Below, one piece after another: positions 28,808 to 38,597 of a stretch of 64,000 bases of DNA. Position numbers and translations under genes: made by a program. The first letter of the stretch is position 1. Every line of letters starts with the position of its first letter. The stretch is taken from the NCBI RefSeq assembly GCF_002531935.1, contig NZ_NWSV01000004.1, positions 1-64,000 of the forward strand. Reading direction: 5' to 3'. The notes beneath the pieces are model-generated. The model did no database searches and was not told the DNA's origin. It saw only the letters and a program-made list of their open reading frames with translations. Origin of the DNA: Rhizobium chutanense (GTDB taxonomy: Bacteria; Pseudomonadota; Alphaproteobacteria; Rhizobiales; Rhizobiaceae).

Positions 28808-30643
28808 CTACCGGTCGGCCATCACCAGATGGCCCGGCCCGACCTCGCGATAGACGGTGGCCGGAGGCCGATAATCGACCGGGCGCATCGGGCTCTTGAT
28901 CTCGTCATTCGCCACCATCCGCTTCTCGTGCCGGCGGTCGGGATCCGGCACCGGCACGGCTGAAATCAGCTTTTTCGTATAGGGATGCTGCGGATTTTCG
29001 AAGACGGCGGCGCGCGGTCCGATCTCGACGATCTCGCCGAGATACATCACCGCCACACGGTGGCTGACGCGTTCGACCACCGCCATGTCGTGCGAGATGA
29101 ACAGGAAAGCAAGATTGAGGCTTTGCTGCAGGTCGAGCATCAGGTTGATGACCTGCGCCTTGATCGAGACGTCGAGCGCCGAAACGCTTTCATCGGCAAC
29201 AATGACCTTCGGCTGCAAGGCGAGCGCCCGGGCGATGCAGATGCGCTGGCGCTGGCCGCCGGAAAATTCATGCGGATAGCGCGCGGCCATATCCGAGGAC
29301 AGGCCGACCTTGACCAGCAGGTCGGCGACGACCTCCTTTGCCTCTCTCGCATTGCCCATCCTATGTTCGAGATAGGGTTCGGCGATCGCAGCTCCCACCG
29401 TCATGCGCGGATTGAGGCTGGCGAAGGGATCCTGGAAGATCATCTGCACGGATTTGCGCATCTCGCGCAACTCCTTCCTGTCGAGGCCGAGCACCTCCCT
29501 GCCCTCGACGAGAACGGAACCCGCCTGCGGCTCGATGAGACGCATGATGGCGCGCCCCGTCGTCGATTTGCCGCAGCCGGATTCGCCGACGAGCGACAGC
29601 GTCTCGCCGGCATGCAGATCGAAGGAGACGTTTTCGACCGCGTGCACCCGGCTCGTCAGCCGGTTGAACAGACCTGAGTGAATATCGAAACGTTTGGTGA
29701 GGTTCTTCACCTGTAGAACAGGCGCCGCTGCCACCGTATCGGCCGCCTCGGCGGGAACGTCCGATTCCCCGGTCGCCGTGTTGACCACCGGGAAGCGCAG
29801 CGGCCTTTGCCGGCCCTGCATCGAGCCGAGCACCGGCACGGCCGACAGCAGCGCTCGCGTATAGGGATGTCTGCCACGATGGAAGATATCGGTGGTGGCG
29901 CCGCTTTCCACCTGTTCGCCGCGATACATCACCACCGTCCGGTCGGCGATCTCGGCAACGACGCCCATGTCATGGGTGATGAACAGAACCGAGGTCCCCT
30001 CCTCCTCCTGCAGCATCTTGATGAGATCGAGGATCTGGCCCTGGATGGTCACGTCGAGCGCCGTCGTGGGCTCGTCAGCGATCAAGAGCTTCGGCCGGCT
30101 GGCGAGCGCCATGGCGATCATCACCCGCTGGCGCATGCCGCCGGAAAAACGATGCGGATATTCGTCGAAGCGCGAGGCGGCCGAGGGAATGCGGACCTTT
30201 TCCAGCAACCTGATCGTCTCGGCCCTGGCATCCGCCTTGCTCATCTCCGAATGGCAGAGCAGCGCCTCGGAAATCTGATCGCCGATGGTGAAGAGCGGAT
30301 TGAGCGATGTCATCGGCTCCTGGAAGATCATCGCCACTTCATTGCCCCGCACCTGCCGCATGGCATTTTCTGGCAGGGTCAGAAGGTCGCGTCCACCAAG
30401 CATGACGCGGCCCTCGATGCGGCTGGTGTCGGCCTGTAATAGCCGCATGATCGACAGAGAGGTGACGCTCTTGCCGGAGCCGGATTCGCCGACGATCGCC
30501 ACCGTTTCGGCAGGTGCGACGGTGAAGGAGACGTCGCGCACGACCGGTTTCCAGGCGCCATCCACCAGGAAGGACGTGGTCAGCGCCTCGACGGAAAGTA
30601 CGGCGGCGGCTGTCTCGATCGATTGTGCTTGCACGCTGCCCAT
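28808..30643 (-). CDS. Dipeptide-type ABC transporter, fused dual ATPase (DppD-DppF)
   Basis: The 611-residue protein joins two ATPase domains that are separate in E. coli Dpp/Opp. The first has Walker A GESGSGKS, signature [15 protein letters not shown] and Walker [13 protein letters not shown]. The second has [24 protein letters not shown] and [12 protein letters not shown]. Each is followed by the oligopeptide-family C-terminal motif ([13 protein letters not shown] and [13 protein letters not shown]). GGGGAG precedes the ATG at 30643. It serves the permeases and binding protein encoded upstream in the same operon. Confidence 0.93.
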   Translation of the reverse strand: MGSVQAQSIETAAAVLSVEALTTSFLVDGAWKPVVRDVSFTVAPAETVAIVGESGSGKSVTSLSIMRLLQADTSRIEGRVMLGGRDLLTLPENAMRQVRGNEVAMIFQEPMTSLNPLFTIGDQISEALLCHSEMSKADARAETIRLLEKVRIPSAASRFDEYPHRFSGGMRQRVMIAMALASRPKLLIADEPTTALDVTIQGQILDLIKMLQEEEGTSVLFITHDMGVVAEIADRTVVMYRGEQVESGATTDIFHRGRHPYTRALLSAVPVLGSMQGRQRPLRFPVVNTATGESDVPAEAADTVAAAPVLQVKNLTKRFDIHSGLFNRLTSRVHAVENVSFDLHAGETLSLVGESGCGKSTTGRAIMRLIEPQAGSVLVEGREVLGLDRKELREMRKSVQMIFQDPFASLNPRMTVGAAIAEPYLEHRMGNAREAKEVVADLLVKVGLSSDMAARYPHEFSGGQRQRICIARALALQPKVIVADESVSALDVSIKAQVINLMLDLQQSLNLAFLFISHDMAVVERVSHRVAVMYLGEIVEIGPRAAVFENPQHPYTKKLISAVPVPDPDRRHEKRMVANDEIKSPMRPVDYRPPATVYREVGPGHLVMADR

Positions 30644-30660
30644 ATCGGCTCCCCTTCGGC

Positions 30661-31857
30661 TCAATCCGGCCAGCGCAGCAGCCCGTCGAAGCGGTGCCGG
30701 CTGCGGTTTTCGATCGGTGTGGCGATGATCTCGTTGGAGGCGCGCGCCTTGTCGAGTTCCTCAGCGAGGCGGTTTGCGACGATGACGTCCTGGCCCGGAT
30801 GCAGGTTGCACGGGTCGAGATAGAAATAGCGGTGCTCCACCTCGTGATCGCGCACGATGATCGGCGGGCTGCCCTTGGCGAGCGCATCGGCCAGATCCCA
30901 GGCGGTGATATGGGCCTCTTCTGGATCGACGATGAGCCGCAGTCGGTCGAGCGGATTGTTGGTCGGGTCGGGCTCGATCAGCGCGGTGACGCCGGGGCGG
31001 CCGTCGAGTGTCTTCTTCCAAAGGTTGAGAGAGCCGGTTTCGCGTTCGCGGATGCCGGCATGGTCGCGGTTTTCCCAGGCTTCGAGTGCGGCCATGACAC
31101 CGAAGATGCTCTCCTTGCCGACCTTCATGCCGCGGCCGATACCCATATTCTGCAGGAAGGCATGGCGCACCAGTTCCTTCCTGCCGGCGACGATACCCGA
31201 GGTCGGGCCGCCGAGGAACTTATGGCCGGAATAGAGCGCGATATCGGCGCCCTGCCCCAGGAAAATCCGGAGATCATATTCCGAGGCGGCATCGACGATA
31301 ACAGGCACGCCCCTGGCATGGGCGATCTCGACGAATTCCTTGAGATTCAAGAGACCGTAATCGACGACATGGTGGGAGACGACATAGACGGCGGCTGCCG
31401 TCCTGTCGGTGATGGCGTTTTCCATGTGAAAGCGATGCGTCGAGGTTGCCTGGCCGATCAGCACGACCTTGCCGCCGGCAAGCCGGATCGCCTGGTCAAC
31501 CGGTGCACCGTAGCTCACCACATGGCCCATCTGCACCAGCACTTCGTTCTTCTCGGAGGTGACGTCCGGCAGCTTCTCGATCGCCAGCAGATTATCGCCA
31601 GTAATGGCGCCGGCAACGGCAAGCGAAATGCCGGCCGAGCAGGAGGCGGTGACGAAGCCGGCCTCGCCGCCGGTCAGCCGGGCGATGACGGCACTTGCCT
31701 TGCGCTGCAGGTCGTTGATCTCGACGAAATGCGGCAGGATCGATGCCATCGCCGCGATCGCCTCCGGCACGACGATCGAGGCGCCGAGGCTGGTCATCGT
31801 GCCCGATACATTGATGACGGGGCGAAGGCCGATCGATGGACGGATGTCATTGGACAT
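30661..31857 (-). CDS. SelA-like PLP-dependent enzyme (DgaE/lyase type)
   Basis: The 398-residue fold-type I PLP protein has the Schiff-base lysine in [14 protein letters not shown] (Lys213) and VDAASEYDL with the ring-binding Asp. It resembles the SelA-like family that includes D-glucosaminate-6-phosphate ammonia-lyase, not true selenocysteine synthase: no tRNA-Sec or selB gene is nearby. The RidA gene next to it fits an enzyme that releases an enamine or imine by beta-elimination. GGAG lies seven bases before the ATG at 31857. The substrate is presumably an amino compound brought in by the surrounding transporter. Confidence 0.78.
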   Translation of the reverse strand: MSNDIRPSIGLRPVINVSGTMTSLGASIVVPEAIAAMASILPHFVEINDLQRKASAVIARLTGGEAGFVTASCSAGISLAVAGAITGDNLLAIEKLPDVTSEKNEVLVQMGHVVSYGAPVDQAIRLAGGKVVLIGQATSTHRFHMENAITDRTAAAVYVVSHHVVDYGLLNLKEFVEIAHARGVPVIVDAASEYDLRIFLGQGADIALYSGHKFLGGPTSGIVAGRKELVRHAFLQNMGIGRGMKVGKESIFGVMAALEAWENRDHAGIRERETGSLNLWKKTLDGRPGVTALIEPDPTNNPLDRLRLIVDPEEAHITAWDLADALAKGSPPIIVRDHEVEHRYFYLDPCNLHPGQDVIVANRLAEELDKARASNEIIATPIENRSRHRFDGLLRWPD

Positions 31858-31926
31858 AAAATTCTCCGGAATTCTGGCTCTGGAAGCGGGATATGTGGAA
31901 CGCTGCTCCCAATATGAAACTTATCG

Positions 31927-32424
31927 TCAGCCGTGCAAGGCGACGATGGCCTCTATCTCGACGGTGATATTGCCCGGCAGCGAGCCGAAGCCGACGGCCG
32001 AACGGGCATGTTCGCCGGCCGGCCCGAAGACTTCGATGAAAAGATCCGAACAGCCGTTGATGACGCTCGGATGATCCTCGAAGTCAGGCACGGCATTGAC
32101 CATGCCGAGCAGCTTGACCACCCGCCTGACGCGGGAGAGATCGCCCAGCGCCTCATGCATGACGGCAAGCAGGTTGATGCCGGTCAGCCGGGCATGGCCG
32201 TAGGCCGCCTCGACTCCGACGCCGCCGCCGACCTTGCCGGCATGCAGCAAACCGTCGGCCTCGCGCGGCCCCTGGCCGGAGAGATAGAGCATGTTGCCCT
32301 CCAGCACATGCGTCACGAAATTGGCGATCGGTGGCGGCGGCGGCGGCAGCGTTATGCCGAGCGCGGCAAGCCGTTCGTAAGGCGAACTCTCGACCTTGCC
32401 GGCGGCGGTGGGAAACTGATTCAC
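31927..32424 (-). CDS. RidA family (YjgF/YER057c) enamine/imine deaminase-like protein
   Basis: The protein of about 165 residues belongs to the longer RidA subgroup. It has FVTHVLEGNMLYLSGQGP near the start and ITVEIEAIVALHG at the end. I chose GTG at 32424 since AGGAG stands five bases before it; the ATG at 32439 would overlap that site. RidA proteins hydrolyse reactive enamine/imine intermediates released by PLP enzymes. Here the gene lies 69 bases before such a PLP enzyme gene. The catalytic Arg of canonical RidA (in the IEAxA/R region) is not obvious, so the subgroup's activity is uncertain. Confidence 0.83.
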   Translation of the reverse strand: MNQFPTAAGKVESSPYERLAALGITLPPPPPPIANFVTHVLEGNMLYLSGQGPREADGLLHAGKVGGGVGVEAAYGHARLTGINLLAVMHEALGDLSRVRRVVKLLGMVNAVPDFEDHPSVINGCSDLFIEVFGPAGEHARSAVGFGSLPGNITVEIEAIVALHG

Positions 32425-32487
32425 GCAAACTCCTGTCATGCAATTTTCGATTTGGCGAATTTGGCAGCCGACCGAGAGGCCGGCGGA

Positions 32488-33357
32488 TTAAAGATCCTTG
32501 CGAAGTCTTGGGTCGAGCATGTCCCTGAGGCCGTCACCGACCATCTGCAGCGACAGCACCGAAAGAATGATCGCGACACCGGGAAACAGCGTCATCCAGT
32601 CGGCCTGGCCGATATATTGCCGGCCGGCGGCGATCATCGTTCCCCAGGTCGGAATCTCAGGGCTGACGCCGAGGCCGAGGAAGGACAGGCCGGCTTCGGC
32701 AAGCATGGCGCTGGCAAAAAGGAAGGTCGCCTGCACCAGGATCGGCGACAGCAGATTGCGCAGCACATGCCGCGTCATGATGTGGAAGGTCGAAATCCCA
32801 AGCGCTCTTGCCGCCTCGACATAGGGCAGCTCGCGAATAACCAGCGTCGAGGCGCGGACGATGCGGGCAAGACGTGGCGCATAGACGATCGACAGGGCGA
32901 TGATGACGGTCGTCAGCGAAGGCCCGAGGGCGGCGACCAGCGCGATCGCCAGCAGAATATCCGGGAATGCCATCATCGCATCGATCAGCCGGGCGATCGG
33001 CGTATCGAGCTTCTGAAAAAAGCCGGCGAGCAGGCCGAGCGTCACGCCGATCACTGCCGACAGGGCGACGACCGCAGCACCGACGAGCAGCGACAGCCGG
33101 CCGGCAAAGATCGTGCGCGAGAAGACGTCGCGGCCGAACTCGTCCGTGCCGAAGAAGAAGGTATCGCCAGGCGGCTTCAGCCGGTTGACGATGGAAAGTT
33201 TGGAGGGTGAATAGGGCGCGACCATGGGCGCGAAGGCCGCAAGCAGCACGAAGACCGTCAGGATCAGCAGGCCGAAGGCGACCGTCTTGCGCTTCAGCAG
33301 GCGGCGGGCGAATTTGCTGCTTTCGCTCTCGGCTGATTTGATTGCGATATCGGCCAT
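32488..33357 (-). CDS. Dipeptide-type ABC transporter permease (DppC family)
   Basis: The 289-residue inner-membrane protein has an N-terminal membrane anchor, the sequence FFFGTDEFGRDVFSRTIFAG typical of DppC/OppC, and the EAA-type loop YVEAARALGISTFHIMTRHV. About six transmembrane segments are expected. Its ATG overlaps the stop of the preceding permease gene by one base (TGATG), so the two are translationally coupled. Confidence 0.94.
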   Translation of the reverse strand: MADIAIKSAESESSKFARRLLKRKTVAFGLLILTVFVLLAAFAPMVAPYSPSKLSIVNRLKPPGDTFFFGTDEFGRDVFSRTIFAGRLSLLVGAAVVALSAVIGVTLGLLAGFFQKLDTPIARLIDAMMAFPDILLAIALVAALGPSLTTVIIALSIVYAPRLARIVRASTLVIRELPYVEAARALGISTFHIMTRHVLRNLLSPILVQATFLFASAMLAEAGLSFLGLGVSPEIPTWGTMIAAGRQYIGQADWMTLFPGVAIILSVLSLQMVGDGLRDMLDPRLRKDL

Positions 33358-34298
33358 CAGTAGCGCACCCTCGGATCGACCAGCAGATAAAGCATGTCGA
33401 TCGCAAAATTGATCAGCACGTAGAGAGCGGCGATGACGAGCAGAGCCCCTTGGATGACGGGATAGTCGCGGCGCAGCACCGCCGAAACGACGAGATTGCC
33501 GACACCCGGCAGGCCGAAGACGGTCTCGGTGACGACGGCCCCTGAAATCAGCACCGCCGCCGTCAGGCCGATCACCGTCAGGATCGGGATCAGCGCATTC
33601 TTCAGCGCGTGTTTGAGGATGACCCGGCGCTCGACCAATCCTTTGGCGCGCGCCGTGCGGATATAATCGTCGCCGAGCACATCAAGCATCGAGGCGCGCG
33701 TGAAGCGCAGGATCAGTGCCGAAGAGACGATGCCGAGCGCGAAAGCCGGCAGCGTCAGGTGATACATGCGCTCGACAAAACTCGAGCCGGGACCGCCATA
33801 GCCGGAGACCGGGAAGAGGTTCAGCCGGACGGCAAAGAATTGCATCAGGATGAGACCGAGCCAGAAGCTTGGAATGCTGGCGGCAAACATGGCAAGCGTC
33901 GTTGCCGCCTGATCGACCAGCGAGCCGCGCCGATAGGCGGCATAGATGCCGATCGGCAAGGCGATGATGCTGGCGATGGCGAGCGAAAACAGCGTCAGGA
34001 AGAAGGTCGGCTCGGCGCGGTCGAGCAAGGCCGAGGTAACGGGCATGTTGAGGAAGATCGACTGGCCGAGATCGCCCTTCAGCAGTTGGCCGATATAATA
34101 GACATATTGCAGGCCGAGCGACTGATCGAGGCCAAGCCGGGACCGGAGATCAGCGATATCCTGCGGCGTCGCATCCGGCCCGAGCATGACGGCGGCCGGA
34201 TCACCCGGCGTCACGCGCACGATGACGAAGACGATCGTGACGACGAGAAACATCACGACGATCATGCCGAACAAGCGCTGGAGGATGTAGCGTATCAT
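33357..34298 (-). CDS. Dipeptide-type ABC transporter permease (DppB family)
   Basis: The protein of about 313 residues shows the DppB/OppB features RVTPGDPAAVMLG near the N-terminus, the EAA loop DYIRTARAKGLVERRVILKHAL and the ending LYLLVDPRVRY. I chose the ATG at 34298 with GGAGCAAG upstream; a GTG at 34304 is also possible. It pairs with the DppC-type permease. A mosaic palindromic element separates it from the binding-protein gene upstream. Confidence 0.93.
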   Translation of the reverse strand: MIRYILQRLFGMIVVMFLVVTIVFVIVRVTPGDPAAVMLGPDATPQDIADLRSRLGLDQSLGLQYVYYIGQLLKGDLGQSIFLNMPVTSALLDRAEPTFFLTLFSLAIASIIALPIGIYAAYRRGSLVDQAATTLAMFAASIPSFWLGLILMQFFAVRLNLFPVSGYGGPGSSFVERMYHLTLPAFALGIVSSALILRFTRASMLDVLGDDYIRTARAKGLVERRVILKHALKNALIPILTVIGLTAAVLISGAVVTETVFGLPGVGNLVVSAVLRRDYPVIQGALLVIAALYVLINFAIDMLYLLVDPRVRY

Positions 34299-34354
34299 CC
34301 GCACCTTGCTCCTATTGTTGATGCATGTCCGTGACGTAGCGGATTCCGCTGCCC

Positions 34355-34531
34355 TCCCTCATCCCTGTCCTCGGGCTTGACCCGAGGGATGTCACAGGGA
34401 TCCAGCCACGGCGCGTCTGCGCCGTGATTGACCCTTATTCGGCCAAGAGGTCCTTCGCGCCCAAGGACTTGGGCGCGCTGGATTCCTGTGACATCCCTCT
34501 GGCGAAGCCATGAGGACACAGGAATGAGGGA
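34355..34531. repeat. RIME-type mosaic palindromic element, copy 1
   Basis: The 177-bp element has long imperfect terminal inverted repeats (34355 onward against 34480-34531, sharing TCCCTCAT and GGGATGTCACAGG). Inside are two strong hairpins, CACGGCGC/GCGCCGTG and GCGCCCAA/TTGGGCGC. A second copy lies at 59671-59811 with the same core order. It sits between the binding-protein gene and the permease genes of one operon. The name RIME (Rhizobium-specific intergenic mosaic element) is given by resemblance. Confidence 0.8.
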
Positions 34532-34557
34532 GCAAGTGGCAGCCACGGAATACCCCA

Positions 34558-36084
34558 TCACTTCTTGATCGAGGCATTCCAGAAATACGGCCACGGCGCC
34601 GGATCGACGCCGTCGAGCTTGACCGACTTTGCCGAGACGGCGTTGAAGTCGCCGATCTTCATGAAGGGCGCGTCGGTATAAACCGCCTTCTGAACATCGG
34701 CCCAGAGTGCCACGCGCTTCTTCGGGTCGACCTCGGAGGTGAAGGCATCGACGGCGGCCTTTCGGGCCGGCGTATCCCACCAGCCCGGCGAGCTGGTCGA
34801 GAGCGAGCCGATGAGGGCCGGCTCCGGCAGGAACGGGCTGTGGGTGATGTAGATATCCCAGAGCTTCGGATCCGTGCGGCGCTGCGTCAGCGTCGCCCAG
34901 TCCACCACCTGCATATCGACGGTGAAGCCGGCAAGCTTCAGATATTCAGCGGCGACCTGCGCCATCTTGTAGTGGAACTCATACTGGCGGCTGGTGAGAA
35001 TCCGGATCGGCTCGCCGTTGTAGCCGGCCTTCTTGGCGGCGGCGGCCGCCCCTTCCGGATCGGCGACGTTATAGGCGCCCTCGACGCCGGCATCTGTATT
35101 CCACGCGAAGGTCTTCGGATAGATCGCGCCATCGAGCGCATAGAAATCCGTACTGCCGAAAGCGGCGGCCAGCATGTCTTCCATGCTGAGCGCCTGGCGG
35201 ATCGCCTTGCGGACCTCGATATTGCTGGCGGCACCCTCCTTCGTGTTGAAGACGAAGACCGGATAGCCGAAGGGTTTCAGCATCACTGGCTGCGAGGCCG
35301 TCGACGCCTTCAGCTTGTCATAGGATTCGACCGGGATCGAATCGACATAATCATACTGGCCGGAGATGGCGGCTTCGACGCGGGTGTTCGGGTCCGGCAC
35401 CGGCACGAAGCGGATCTCGTCGAGATATTGATGACGGGCGCCGCCATAACCATTGCTGTCGCCTTCGCGCGACTTGTAGCCATCGAAACGGACGAGCTGG
35501 ATATACTGGTCGGCCTTGCGCTCCTTCAACATATAGGGACCGGTGCCGATGAAATCCTTCATCGGCTCGTCCTGCTTTTCGGCCGGAATGATGATCGCCG
35601 CCGAATTGTTGAAGGCGAGCAGCGAGGTCAGCGGCGCATAAGGCTGCTTCAGCGTGATGGTGACGGTCGAAGCATCGCCAGCGGTGATCTTGTCGATGAA
35701 GCCGGCCACCTGCTTGCCGCGCGAGGCGATCTTCATCCAGCGGCCAAGCGAGGCGACGACATCCTCGGACGTCATGTCTGTATTGTCGTGGAACTTGATA
35801 CCGGTCCTGAGCTTGATCGTATAGGTTTTGCCGTCGGCGCTGATCTCGGGCAGGCTCTCGGCCAGAAGCGGCGTGACATTCCAGCTCTTGTCGAACGTGT
35901 AAAGCGTTTCGAAAATATGCTGGGTGACGATCCCGACCAGATCGGCCGTCGACGACATCGGATCGAGCGTCGGCGGCTCGCCGATCGTCGAGACATTGAT
36001 GACGCCGCCCTTTTCCTGGGCAAGCAGGGTCGAAGGCAAAGCGACGAGCGCCGTGCCGAGCAGGAATGCGACCAGTGTTTTCAT
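34558..36084 (-). CDS. Dipeptide-type ABC transporter binding protein
   Basis: The 508-residue family 5 periplasmic binding protein has a signal peptide (MKTLVAFLLGTALVALPSTL, cleavage after LLAQ) and the family start GGVINVSTIGEPPTLDPM. Further features are LAESLPEISADGKTYTIKLR and VRKAIRQALSMEDMLAAAFG. I chose the ATG at 36084, after GGGAGCC, over an in-frame ATG at 36108. It is the first gene of the operon leading to the permeases, RidA, the PLP enzyme and the ATPase. Ligands of the family include peptides, opines, aminosugars and oligosaccharides; the PLP-RidA pair suggests an amino compound. Confidence 0.9.
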   Translation of the reverse strand: MKTLVAFLLGTALVALPSTLLAQEKGGVINVSTIGEPPTLDPMSSTADLVGIVTQHIFETLYTFDKSWNVTPLLAESLPEISADGKTYTIKLRTGIKFHDNTDMTSEDVVASLGRWMKIASRGKQVAGFIDKITAGDASTVTITLKQPYAPLTSLLAFNNSAAIIIPAEKQDEPMKDFIGTGPYMLKERKADQYIQLVRFDGYKSREGDSNGYGGARHQYLDEIRFVPVPDPNTRVEAAISGQYDYVDSIPVESYDKLKASTASQPVMLKPFGYPVFVFNTKEGAASNIEVRKAIRQALSMEDMLAAAFGSTDFYALDGAIYPKTFAWNTDAGVEGAYNVADPEGAAAAAKKAGYNGEPIRILTSRQYEFHYKMAQVAAEYLKLAGFTVDMQVVDWATLTQRRTDPKLWDIYITHSPFLPEPALIGSLSTSSPGWWDTPARKAAVDAFTSEVDPKKRVALWADVQKAVYTDAPFMKIGDFNAVSAKSVKLDGVDPAPWPYFWNASIKK

Positions 36085-36134
36085 GTGACGGCTCCCGTTT
36101 AGTTCCATTATTATGCAATTCATCTTTTTGTAAC

Positions 36135-36162
36135 AGAATAAGAGCTGGATCCATCCTGTCAA
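36135..36162 (-). promoter_or_regulatory. Likely sigma-70 promoter for the binding-protein operon
   Basis: On the minus strand TTGACA (36162-36157) and TATTCT (36140-36135) are separated by 16 bases. The start codon at 36084 lies about 45 bases after the expected transcription start. Confidence 0.5.
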
Positions 36163-36313
36163 GCGCGGGCGATGGAATATGCAGCCGCGGATAGCGCTAT
36201 GCCGAAAAAACACCATCGTCGGCTGCGGCTGGCTGCGCTGCACGAAAGCGGCGTGATATGCCAAAGTCAGGTGGTCGCCCTGCGGTCAGGCTTCAACGGA
36301 ACGGGAGAACGGG

Positions 36314-36898
36314 ATGAGCATCGATTTCAACAAGGGAAAATGGCTGAACGAGCCGGCCAGCTGGCGCGCAGACGAAACCGGCCTCACCCTGACGACCGAC
36401 GAGAAAACCGATTTCTGGCGAGAAACCCATTACGGCTTCACCCGCGACAACGGCCATTTCCTCGCTTTTCCCACCGGCGACAGCTTCACCGCTGAGATCC
36501 GCGTCCAGGGTGAATTCCGCACCCTCTACGACCAGGCCGGCTTGATGGTGCGCCTCGACGAAAAACGCTGGGTGAAGTCGGGCGTCGAATTCACCGACGG
36601 CGAAGCCTTCCTCAGCACCGTCGTCACCGACGGCAGATCCGACTGGTCCGTGGCGCAGCCCTTCAAGGAATTGGAGGATTTCCGCATCCGCATCACCCTC
36701 GCAGGCGGCGCGATGCGCATCCAGGCCTCCCGCGACGGCAGTTTCTGGCCGCTGCTGCGGTTAGCACCCTTCCCGGCCGCGACGCGCTATGAGATCGGGC
36801 CAACGGCCTGCACGCCGGAGCGCAGCGGGTTGACGGTGCGGTTTTCGGAGTTTTCGATCGGGCCGGCGGTTACGACCGATCTTCATGATTTGAGTTAG
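36314..36898 (+). CDS. DUF1349 domain protein
   Basis: The 194-residue cytoplasmic protein has the DUF1349 pattern, a concanavalin-like beta-sandwich: WRETHYGFTRDNGHFLAF, LYDQAGLMVRLDEKRWVKSGVEF, then FRIRITLAGGAMRIQASRDG and YEIGPTACTPERSGLTVRFSEF. GGGAGAAC lies before the ATG at 36314. Family members are widespread regulators or carbohydrate-related proteins without a settled function. It is transcribed away from the dipeptide-type operon and ends 120 bases before the TPP riboswitch. Confidence 0.85.
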   Translation: MSIDFNKGKWLNEPASWRADETGLTLTTDEKTDFWRETHYGFTRDNGHFLAFPTGDSFTAEIRVQGEFRTLYDQAGLMVRLDEKRWVKSGVEFTDGEAFLSTVVTDGRSDWSVAQPFKELEDFRIRITLAGGAMRIQASRDGSFWPLLRLAPFPAATRYEIGPTACTPERSGLTVRFSEFSIGPAVTTDLHDLS

Positions 36899-37019
36899 CC
36901 GGATAATATGCGATCGGGATTGCATTCCGCAGGCACGAGCAGCAACGTTCGCGCCTAGTACCAGGCCTCCATTTTCGAGATGACATCCGCCCCGTTCTCT
37001 GCGAAAAAGAGCGCGATGA

Positions 37020-37098
37020 GAGACAGGGGCGCCCGTCGACAGACGGGCTGAGAAGCACCCTTCGAACCTGAACCGGATAATGCCGGCGGAGGGAGTCG
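37020..37098 (+). promoter_or_regulatory. TPP riboswitch (THI element)
   Basis: The conserved THI-box parts are present in order: GGGGCGCCC at 37026-37034, CTGAGAAGCACCC at 37048-37060, GAACCTGAACCGGATAATG at 37064-37082, then GGCGGAGGGAG at 37085-37095. It lies about 65 bases before thiM, so thiamine pyrophosphate should repress the thiMED operon, in Gram-negatives commonly by hiding the ribosome-binding site. Confidence 0.95.
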
Positions 37099-37161
37099 CT
37101 CGGGGTCGCGGTTTCGCCCGCACGAATTGCCCCGTGCCCGCCCCCGCCTGAAAGGGGCCAC

Positions 37162-37965
37162 ATGCAGACCTTGACCACACCAGGAGCAATGCTGAAGGCG
37201 ATGCGCGAGAAGCCGCCGCTCGTTCAGTGCATCACCAATTACGTCGCCATGAATATCGCCGCCAATGTCCTGCTTGCGTCGGGCGCCTCGCCGGCCATGG
37301 TGCATGCTGCTGAGGAAGCCGGCGAATTCGCCGGCATTGCTAGTGCGCTGACCGTCAATATCGGCACGCTGTCGGCGCAGTGGATCGACGGCATGCAGGC
37401 AGCGGCGAAGGCGGCGACCTCGGCCGGCAGGCCCTGGGTGCTCGATCCGGTCGCCCATTATGCCACGGCTTTCCGCCGCAATGCGGTCGCGGGGCTGCTG
37501 GCGCTCAAGCCGACGATCATTCGCGGCAATGCTTCCGAGATCATCGCCCTTGCCGGCGGAGAGAGCCGCGGCCAGGGCGTCGACAGCCGCGACCCGGTCG
37601 AGCAGGCGGAAGGGTCGGCGCGCCGGCTCGCCGCGCGCCAGCAGGCGGTTGTTGCCGTCACCGGCGCCGTCGATTTCGTCACCGATGGTGAAAGGGCCGT
37701 GCGCATAACCGGCGGATCGGCCCTGATGCCGCAGGTCACCGCGCTCGGCTGTTCGCTCACTTGCCTGGTCGGCGCCTTTGCCGCGACCGCGCCTGAGGAT
37801 ATATTCGGGGCGACGGTCGCCGCGCTCGCAACCTTCGCCGTCGCCGGCGAGGACGCCGCGCTCGGAGCCGCCGGCCCCGGCTCCTTCGCCTGGCGTTTCC
37901 TCGATGCGTTGGCCGCCCTCGACGCCGAAACGCTCGATGCCAGGGCAAGGATATCGGCCGCATGA
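37162..37965 (+). CDS. thiM: Hydroxyethylthiazole kinase
   Basis: The enzyme phosphorylates 4-methyl-5-(2-hydroxyethyl)thiazole, a thiamine salvage step. The 267-residue length is normal. Motifs seen are PPLVQCITNYVAMNIAANVLL near the N-terminus, VLDPVAHYATAFR, IIRGNASEIIALAGGE and VTALGCSLTCLVGAFAA, where the usual catalytic GCG/GTGC-like Cys is kept. GAAAGGGG precedes the ATG. It is the first gene after the TPP riboswitch and overlaps thiE by four bases. Confidence 0.96.
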   Translation: MQTLTTPGAMLKAMREKPPLVQCITNYVAMNIAANVLLASGASPAMVHAAEEAGEFAGIASALTVNIGTLSAQWIDGMQAAAKAATSAGRPWVLDPVAHYATAFRRNAVAGLLALKPTIIRGNASEIIALAGGESRGQGVDSRDPVEQAEGSARRLAARQQAVVAVTGAVDFVTDGERAVRITGGSALMPQVTALGCSLTCLVGAFAATAPEDIFGATVAALATFAVAGEDAALGAAGPGSFAWRFLDALAALDAETLDARARISAA

Positions 37966-38597
37966 AGGCTTTCGACCTTTCGCTTTATCTCGTGCTCGAC
38001 CCGGAGCTTTGCGCCGGAATCGGCATGGTCGAAACTGCGCGCCTCGCCGTTGCCGGCGGCGCGACGATGGTGCAATTGCGCGACAAACAGGCCGGCACCG
38101 CCGCGATGATTACGACCGGCCGCGCCTTGAAACAGGCTCTTGACGGGACCGGCGCCCTGCTCATCGTCAACGACGACGTCGAGGCGGCGATCGCCATCGG
38201 CGCCGACGGCCTGCATATCGGCCAGGAGGATATGGATGCGCGCATGGCGCGAGGGATGATCGGCCCCAAGATGATCCTCGGCCTTTCGGTCGAGACCGAG
38301 ACGCTTGCCGCTGCCGTCGATCCCGACCTCGTCGATTATACCGGCGTCGGACCGGTATTTGCCACACCGACCAAAGCCGATCACAAGCAGCCGATCGGCT
38401 TTGATGGCCTGGCGAGGCTGATAAAGACCTCGCCGGTACCGTCGGTGGCGATCGGCGGCCTCAAGGCGGAGCATGTGGCGCAAGTGTTTGCAGCCGGCGC
38501 CAAGGGGCTTGCCGTCGTCTCGGCAATCGCGGGCACGCCCGACCCTGAAGCGGCCACGCGCCGCATCGCCGCCGAAATTCGAAAGGTGCGCCCATGA
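37962..38597 (+). CDS. thiE: Thiamine-phosphate synthase
   Basis: The 211-residue TIM-barrel enzyme joins hydroxymethylpyrimidine diphosphate and thiazole phosphate to thiamine phosphate. Diagnostic stretches are MVQLRDKQAG (pyrophosphate binding), IVNDDVEAAIAIGADGLHIGQ, VDYTGVGPVFATPTKAD and PSVAIGGL. It overlaps thiM and thiD by four bases on each side, so the three are translationally coupled. Confidence 0.96.
   Translation: MKAFDLSLYLVLDPELCAGIGMVETARLAVAGGATMVQLRDKQAGTAAMITTGRALKQALDGTGALLIVNDDVEAAIAIGADGLHIGQEDMDARMARGMIGPKMILGLSVETETLAAAVDPDLVDYTGVGPVFATPTKADHKQPIGFDGLARLIKTSPVPSVAIGGLKAEHVAQVFAAGAKGLAVVSAIAGTPDPEAATRRIAAEIRKVRP

Noticed and set aside
30661..31857. Selenocysteine synthase (SelA) and selenoprotein machinery
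   Set aside because: The protein is only SelA-like. No tRNA-Sec, selB or selD gene is near, and the transporter-RidA context points to a catabolic lyase.
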